From assembly GCF_003711205.1 (NCBI RefSeq), contig NZ_CP031013.1:1612001-1676000 (forward strand): DNA of 64,000 nt, read 5' to 3'. Positions 58,959-64,000 of the stretch are shown piece by piece. The notes under the pieces are model-generated. The model worked only from the letters and a program-made list of their open reading frames with translations, ran no database searches and was not told the origin of the DNA. The DNA is from Polaromonas sp. SP1 (GTDB taxonomy: Bacteria > Pseudomonadota > Gammaproteobacteria > Burkholderiales > Burkholderiaceae_C). Position numbers and translations under genes: made by a program. Every line of letters begins with the position of its first letter. The first letter of the stretch is position 1.

Positions 58959-61673
58959 GTGGCTCCAAGTAACAAAAATAGCGGTCTTCTTGTCGAGCAG
59001 GCACGCGCGCTGTTTACGGAGCGTGCCGCACGGGTTCTGCCCGCGCTGGCCAAAACCATCCAGGACAGGCTGTCTGCCCTGGTCGATGAGCCGGGCAGCG
59101 CCCGGGATATGCAGGAGCGGAGGGATGCCTGGCTGGCCTTCCAGAAAAGCAGCGATGCCTGGGTTCGCGGCACGACTGCCGCCTGGTCGGGCGCTCGTGC
59201 AATCCCCGCGGCAAATTCACCCGCCAGATTCCTGGACAGCGGCAAATTCGAATTGATGGGCAACGATGTGATGGAGGACAAAATCCTCGCCTCACGTCTG
59301 GCCTTGCGCCTGCTGGACTTCGCAAGCTGGGAGCTCAACGATCTCAGGCTGCGCATACAAAGCCTGGAGGGAATCCCCGAGCTGCACAAACAGGATATTC
59401 TCCGCCCTGAAGTGCTAGCCCAGCACCTGGTCGAGCAATGGAGCCTTGCGCAGCTGCCGCGGGAGATCTGGGTGATGATCCAGAGTCAGATTCAGAAGGA
59501 CATGGGCGAGCACCTTCTGGAGACTTATCACGCGACCAATGAATTTCTGGTGCAGCAAGGGGTGATGGCTGAAATTGACCTCAGGCCATTGGTCAAGCGA
59601 ACTCCCTCTGCCGTCACTACAGCCTCACCCAATAAACCGGCGGCTCCCGGGCAGTCCCGCGAGACACCCGCGCCCCGAGGCTCTCCTGGCACCGGTGCTT
59701 CTGATTTGGGCATGCAGGGCGGCGGAGGTACCTACGGAGGTGAGACTGGAAGCGGCCCCTCCGGCTTTTCAGGCCCTGCCGGCCGCGGCACCGGTGGCGG
59801 CCTTGGGGGTGCAGGAGGGGGCGGCCATGGGGGTGGAGGCGGCGCCGGAGGTTCAGGCTTCAGCGGTAGCGCTTCCCGCAGCGGTGCCGAATCTGCTTAC
59901 CAAGGCGCGGGGCGAGGCGGTAGTGATTTTGCGGGTGCCGGCGGCGCCGGCAACAAAACCGGCTCGGGCGGCGGCCGTTCCACAGGCACCGGCGCAGCCG
60001 GCTCCGGTGGAGCGAACGGTTCTGGCGCTGGCGGTACGGGAAGCTCAGGTAACGCAGGCCCCGCAGGTGCTGGAGTCGGCAAAGGCGATATGGGCGGCAT
60101 GAAAGGCTCGCAGGATGCGGGCGCGGGAAATCCTGTTTACGACGAAACACGCATGCAAACCGCGACCACGCCGCTGGCCAGGGCGCGCATGCGAGCGCAA
60201 GGCGTCATGGGACACCTCAAGCGGCTGCTGTCAAACCAGGTGGCGGGCTTTGACGACACGCGGCCCAGCCAGGCTTCCCCGCAACTTGCCCAGGCAATGA
60301 CCAGTGCGGAGCGCGCGGACGACAGCGAAGTGCAGCGCACCTTGCTTGCGGACGCGCAGGGCCAGGTTTACGGCCAGGTGCACGTTGACCAGGCTGTGGG
60401 CGCCCTGCGTGAGCGTGCCAGCAAACTCAAGCAGGCTGCGACCACATCTTCGGAGAAAGCAACAATCGAGATCGTCGCCCTGATGTTCCAGAGCATTCTG
60501 GCGGAGGACCGGATCCCGCCTGTGATCCGTGTATGGTTTGCGCGCCTGCAAATGCCGGTGCTTCGCGTGGCGATTTCCGAGCCCGAGTTTTTCGAGTCCC
60601 TGCAGCATCCCGCGCGCCGTTTGATTGACCGTATGGGGTCATGTGTTCTTGGATTTGATGTCACCGTGTCTGGCGGCGCCATGGAATCCGAAATCAAGCG
60701 GGTGGTGCAGGTGATCGAGCAGTACCCCGAAACCGGGCGCCGGGTGTTTCAGCTTGTTTATGACGAGTTCGACAAGTTCCTGTCCAGGTTTCTTTCGCAG
60801 CACGGCAGCACCGCCCGCGTGGTGAGCGTCGCCCAGCAGGTCGAGCAAAAAGAGACGATGACCATCCAGTACACCATTGAGATGCGAAACATGCTCAATG
60901 ACATGCCGGTTCGCGATGAGATTCGTGAGTTCCTGTTCAAGGTGTGGGCTGAAGTGCTGGCCATTGCCGGCATGAAGAACGGCCCGCAACACGAGGAGAC
61001 TCTCACCCTCAAGCGGGCCGCCGCCGACCTGGTGTGGGCAGCAAGCGCCAAACCCAATCGCAACGACCGCGCCCGCGTCATCGCCGACCTGCCCAAACTG
61101 TTGCAGTTGCTGCGCATGGGCATGGGCATGCTGGGTCTGGGAACGCCCGAGCAGGACGCCCACCTGAAGATCATCAGCGACACGTTGGCGGACGCCTTCA
61201 TGTCCAAGACTGACGCCATTTCGATGGAGAGGGTGGAGGCCATGGCCAAGCGGCTGACCAACCTGGAAGACTACTTGTCCGATGAGGACGTCGGTGACCT
61301 GCCGCTGGACACCGACAGCCTGGTGACGATGATCGGCATCGATGCGGCAGACATCGAGGTGATCGCCGACGGGGGTAGCCACCCGACTGAGGCCATGCGT
61401 GCGTGGGCCAAAGAGCTTCAGTTGGGAACCTGGTTCAGCCTGGACCACAACGGCAAAGTGAGCCACGTGCAATTCGCATGGTGCAGTGACCGCAAGCAGC
61501 TGCACTTGTTCGCATCTGCGGATGGCCGCAACTTCCTGATCCAGGCCCGCCGGCTGGCGGCCTATCTGCAGGCCGGGCTGCTGGTGCCGACCGAAGAAGA
61601 AGCACTCACGGTGCGCGCTACACGCGATGCGCTGGCCAAGCTCGATGCCAACCCGGAGCGCTTGCTGGGTTAA
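58959..61673 (+). CDS. DUF1631 family protein with a large glycine-rich insertion
   Basis: 904 residues. The outer parts match DUF1631: helix-rich N-terminus (LVEQARALFTERAARVLPALAKTIQDRL ... IMEDKILASRLALRLLD-like), and C-terminus with LRRLIQARR-like and LGTWFSLDHNGKVSHVQFAWCSDRKQLHLF, a DUF1631 signature. Between about residues 250 and 385 is a low-complexity tract made almost only of Gly, Ala, Ser and Thr with few charges. It follows a Pro/Thr/Ser-rich lead (about 215-245). The GTG start at 58959 is used. The function is unknown; the tract looks like a flexible linker or phase-forming segment. The family is often near flagellar or division genes, but not here. Confidence 0.82.
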   Translation: MAPSNKNSGLLVEQARALFTERAARVLPALAKTIQDRLSALVDEPGSARDMQERRDAWLAFQKSSDAWVRGTTAAWSGARAIPAANSPARFLDSGKFELMGNDVMEDKILASRLALRLLDFASWELNDLRLRIQSLEGIPELHKQDILRPEVLAQHLVEQWSLAQLPREIWVMIQSQIQKDMGEHLLETYHATNEFLVQQGVMAEIDLRPLVKRTPSAVTTASPNKPAAPGQSRETPAPRGSPGTGASDLGMQGGGGTYGGETGSGPSGFSGPAGRGTGGGLGGAGGGGHGGGGGAGGSGFSGSASRSGAESAYQGAGRGGSDFAGAGGAGNKTGSGGGRSTGTGAAGSGGANGSGAGGTGSSGNAGPAGAGVGKGDMGGMKGSQDAGAGNPVYDETRMQTATTPLARARMRAQGVMGHLKRLLSNQVAGFDDTRPSQASPQLAQAMTSAERADDSEVQRTLLADAQGQVYGQVHVDQAVGALRERASKLKQAATTSSEKATIEIVALMFQSILAEDRIPPVIRVWFARLQMPVLRVAISEPEFFESLQHPARRLIDRMGSCVLGFDVTVSGGAMESEIKRVVQVIEQYPETGRRVFQLVYDEFDKFLSRFLSQHGSTARVVSVAQQVEQKETMTIQYTIEMRNMLNDMPVRDEIREFLFKVWAEVLAIAGMKNGPQHEETLTLKRAAADLVWAASAKPNRNDRARVIADLPKLLQLLRMGMGMLGLGTPEQDAHLKIISDTLADAFMSKTDAISMERVEAMAKRLTNLEDYLSDEDVGDLPLDTDSLVTMIGIDAADIEVIADGGSHPTEAMRAWAKELQLGTWFSLDHNGKVSHVQFAWCSDRKQLHLFASADGRNFLIQARRLAAYLQAGLLVPTEEEALTVRATRDALAKLDANPERLLG

Positions 61674-61731
61674 GTTTGTTCAGGGGGTGGGCGCGCCCTA
61701 TCGCCTATGCCAGGCGGCGCGGATGAGTCGG

Positions 61732-62247
61732 TCAATGCGCCAGGCGAAATTCCGTGTCATCGCACAACTCGTCAAGTACGAGTGCATCGGGCTCCTCGCC
61801 AAAACTCCAGTAGACCATCAGCACGATGATTTTCAGGTCGTCGAGCGTGACGGGGTCGCCCGGCGCCGCCATGGCGCGGTCAATGACGATCTCGCGCATA
61901 TGCGGAGGGAGCACACCGGATGATTCGAGAAAGCTCACGAACCCGAGGCTTTGCGCGCCGAGGTGCACCTGTTCTGCAACGGAGTAAACACGAAGACTGC
62001 CTGGTGATTGCGGCTGGATGGCATGGGCAGGGACTGCGGACGTGGCCGCATCTTGCGGTGTCCTGGCGGGAAGGCTGATCTGGGTTCCCTGGGCTGCGAC
62101 ATTCAAGCCGTCAAGCCAGACAAGGGCTGCCTGGATTTCCTCGGCTTCAAATCCTGCCGCTGTGAGTTTGCGGCTGAGTCGTTGAAGTTCGGGGCAAGCG
62201 TCACCTTGCCAGTAATTCTCGTAGACGTACACCAGTACTTCAAACAT
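61732..62247 (-). CDS. smg: Smg protein (DUF494)
   Basis: 171 residues. The N-terminal MFEVLVYVYENYW and the later GFEAEEIQAALVWLDGL are classic Smg/DUF494 features. The C-terminal half reads GFVSFLESSGVLPPHMREIVIDRAMAAPGDPVTLDDLKIIVLMVYWSFG. The function is unclear, although it is conserved next to dprA in many proteobacteria. It follows dprA by 68 bases on the same strand, so the order LysM protein-dprA-smg is kept. No signal peptide; probably cytoplasmic. Confidence 0.93.
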   Translation of the reverse strand: MFEVLVYVYENYWQGDACPELQRLSRKLTAAGFEAEEIQAALVWLDGLNVAAQGTQISLPARTPQDAATSAVPAHAIQPQSPGSLRVYSVAEQVHLGAQSLGFVSFLESSGVLPPHMREIVIDRAMAAPGDPVTLDDLKIIVLMVYWSFGEEPDALVLDELCDDTEFRLAH

Positions 62248-62315
62248 GTACCCAATATAACGCAGATGAAGCGCACTGTGTCAAGCGTCTTTGTGGGGGG
62301 CGGGACGCGGCAGCA

Positions 62316-63458
62316 TCATCCGGTGGCCAGGCGCTGGAACAGGCCGCCGGGCAGGCGTGCAAGCTGCCCGTCCAGTTCGAGCTCCAGCAACTGCTCCTGC
62401 AGCCGCGCGGTATCAAGACCGGTTCGCGCCTGCAAGGCATCCAGGCTGACTGCATCGAACCCCAAAGCCTGCATGAGCGGGGATTCGGGGCAAGTCTCCT
62501 TCACCTGCGCATCGTTATCGGCCTGCACGCCGGCCGCGTGAAGATTTGTGCGGCCGGCCGCAAGGCTCAGCTCCTCGAGGACGTCTTGCGCGACTTCCAC
62601 CAGCTTCGCGCCTTGCTTGATCAGTGCGTGGCAGCCACGGGACTGCGGGGAGTGAATGGAGCCTGGAATCGCGAAAACCTCTTTGCCCTGTTCCGCCGCA
62701 AGCCGTGCCGTGATCAGTGAGCCCGACTGCAGCGCCGCCTCCACAACCAGCGTGCCCAGGGACAGCCCCGAGATGATGCGATTGCGTCTCGGAAAATTCG
62801 CTACAAGCGGAGGGGTGCCAAGGTGAAACTCACTGATGATCATTCCCTGCTGCGCAATCCGGTGGGCCAGCGCCAGATGCTTCTTTGGATAAACCCGGTC
62901 CAGCCCGGTACCGACCACGGCAATGGTGTCGCCGCCGCCGAACAGTGCCCCATCGTGTGCCGCACCGTCAATCCCCAGTGCCAGCCCGGAGACAACACAC
63001 AGCCCGGCGCTGCCGAACGCCCTGGCAAACTGCCGTGCGTTGGTCTCGCCCTGAGGTGTCGGATTGCGGCTGCCGACGATGGCGATGTTGGGCACTGTGT
63101 GCACCTCGCCGGCGAGCAATTGTTTTGCGTGCGACCCCAGCATGTAAAGCATCAAGGGCGGGTCTTCAATGTTGAGCAGGGCGGCGGGGTAGGTCGCATC
63201 GCCCAGCGCGGCGATCAATCGGTCATCTCCTGCGGCCAGCCATGTCTGGGTGGTTTGCAAAAGCGCCTCCAGGCCGGGTGGTTCGGTCTGGATGGCTTTG
63301 ACAAGCTTGCCGCTGCCCACCTGCCCCAAAGCTGCGGCGGGCTGCTCGAAGATGGCTTGTGCCGACCCGAATGTGGCCAGCAGCTTGCGTGCGGCGTCGT
63401 TTCCGAGTCCGGAAGACAGGGTCAGGCGTAACCAGGCCCGAAGCTCGTGCGTGTCCAC
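62316..63458 (-). CDS. dprA: DNA-processing protein DprA
   Basis: 380 residues. The Rossmann-like DprA core shows NIAIVGSRNPTPQGETNARQFARAFGSAGLCVVSGLALGIDGAAHDGAL and IISEFHLGTPPLVANFPRRNRIISGLSLGTLVVEA. An N-terminal SAM-like helical domain and a C-terminal winged helix (LQARTGLDTARLQEQLLELELDGQLARLPGG) complete the architecture. DprA loads RecA onto incoming single-stranded DNA in natural transformation. It lies between a LysM protein gene and smg. Other competence genes are not in the window. Confidence 0.96.
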   Translation of the reverse strand: MDTHELRAWLRLTLSSGLGNDAARKLLATFGSAQAIFEQPAAALGQVGSGKLVKAIQTEPPGLEALLQTTQTWLAAGDDRLIAALGDATYPAALLNIEDPPLMLYMLGSHAKQLLAGEVHTVPNIAIVGSRNPTPQGETNARQFARAFGSAGLCVVSGLALGIDGAAHDGALFGGGDTIAVVGTGLDRVYPKKHLALAHRIAQQGMIISEFHLGTPPLVANFPRRNRIISGLSLGTLVVEAALQSGSLITARLAAEQGKEVFAIPGSIHSPQSRGCHALIKQGAKLVEVAQDVLEELSLAAGRTNLHAAGVQADNDAQVKETCPESPLMQALGFDAVSLDALQARTGLDTARLQEQLLELELDGQLARLPGGLFQRLATG

Positions 63459-63550
63459 GTCAGTGTTCCGGATAAAACGTCAGCCAGGCGGGCAGCGCGT
63501 CTTGCCTGCGGATGCACGCAGCGCTTGAGGCGTATTGCGCGTCAGCCGCT

Positions 63551-64000
63551 TCAGTTGGGGTTGACGAACCGGTCGCCGACTTTCACACCATCGTTGATCT
63601 GCAGAATCAGGGCGTAAGAAAGATTGTCGAAGGTGCGGAACACCATCAGCAGGCCGTTGCGTTCATTGGGCAGCTTGATTTGCGGGCGTGCGCTGTCGGT
63701 TTTGTCGGCAAGCCTCTCTCCGTCTTTTATGATCGCCATGACGTGGCCACGCTCAAGCCCGTCTTTGGCGCCGCGGTTGATCACCACGACCTGGTTTTCG
63801 GACGCATTGGCTACCGCACTGCCGTAGATCGAGACAATCTGGCCGGTCACCCGGGTGGCTGGAGCGTGCGGAACGTAGCTGACAATTTCACGGGGAGGTG
63901 CGGGTAGCAGGCGGTCACCGACCCGCATTTCTTCCTTGGTGGCCACGATGTCGATGGTGGCAGGAACAATTTCAGTTTGTGCTTTGCCGTCTTTGCCCTC
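63551..64000 (-). CDS. LysM-containing exported protein, C-terminal part
   Basis: The frame is open to the right end of the window, so the N-terminal LysM domain(s) and signal peptide lie outside. The visible part includes EMRVGDRLLPAPPREIVSYVPHAP and VSIYGSAVANASENQVVVINRGAKDGLERGHVMAII, which fits the conserved C-terminal domain of the peptidoglycan-binding LysM proteins that precede dprA in betaproteobacteria. The LysM label therefore rests on gene order (LysM-dprA-smg) and the mixed beta pattern, not on a visible LysM repeat. The stop is 92 bases before the dprA start. Confidence 0.75.
   Translation of the reverse strand, partial: EGKDGKAQTEIVPATIDIVATKEEMRVGDRLLPAPPREIVSYVPHAPATRVTGQIVSIYGSAVANASENQVVVINRGAKDGLERGHVMAIIKDGERLADKTDSARPQIKLPNERNGLLMVFRTFDNLSYALILQINDGVKVGDRFVNPN

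Overview
The window reads as a chromosomal segment of a betaproteobacterium, most likely Comamonadaceae (Polaromonas/Rhodoferax/Acidovorax-like). The evidence is the GC-rich core gene set, the fused indolepyruvate oxidoreductase, the DUF3717-DUF1289 protein, the gene order LysM-dprA-smg, and a family of dispersed short GCTAT...ATAGC palindromes. No rRNA, tRNA, IS element, prophage or CRISPR array was seen. Assignments come from reading the sequence and from memory of protein families; no database search was run.

Region 1 (1-9533, + strand) is a surface-polysaccharide/glycoconjugate locus that is visibly more AT-rich than the rest, at least to about 4.5 kb. It holds the end of a flippase, two SAM methyltransferases, three family-2 glycosyltransferases, one GT4 glycosyltransferase, galE and a PglL/Wzy-type O-oligosaccharyltransferase. 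Many genes overlap by 4 bases. The locus also contains a decayed C-terminus of another rhamnosyltransferase-like gene (4508-4666) and a 57-codon ORF that exactly bridges the GT4 gene and galE (6869-7042).

Region 2 (9540-17740) is mixed housekeeping: moaC, a TfpX/TfpZ-type pilin accessory protein, a BepA-like M48 protease, a small 4TM protein, a conserved unknown, terC behind a yybP-ykoY manganese riboswitch and followed by a clear terminator, two small zinc-binding proteins, purB and a glutathione S-transferase.

Region 3 (17793-26972) is a membrane-lipid/oxidative-stress neighbourhood. A tightly coupled minus-strand operon encodes an FAD amine-oxidase-like protein, a DUF1365 protein, a cyclopropane-fatty-acid-synthase-like methyltransferase, a chalcone-isomerase-like protein, an MFS transporter and a DUF3833 lipoprotein. 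An SDR and an NTF2-like protein follow. It is flanked by an exported glutathione peroxidase and a divergent acyl-ACP-desaturase-like di-iron protein.

Region 4 (26973-40197) holds a RidA protein, rfaE2, a ketosynthase/ACP/thioester-reductase-like trio, and a TetR-controlled RND efflux operon (tetR, outer-membrane factor, adaptor, pump). The RND operon sits just downstream of glnE, with a perfect 16-bp palindrome before tetR.

Region 5 (40271-50470) holds a YhdP/AsmA-like giant protein, a nitrilase-family amidase, a DctS/DctR-like two-component pair, a 47-aa membrane protein whose start codon overlaps that of mltA head to head, an MliC-like lipoprotein and a secretin-like short protein.

Region 6 (50651-64000) holds a small unknown, an Lrp-family regulator divergent from the indolepyruvate oxidoreductase gene, yajC-secD-secF, a DUF1631 protein with a striking glycine-rich insertion, smg, dprA and the C-terminal part of a LysM protein cut by the window end.
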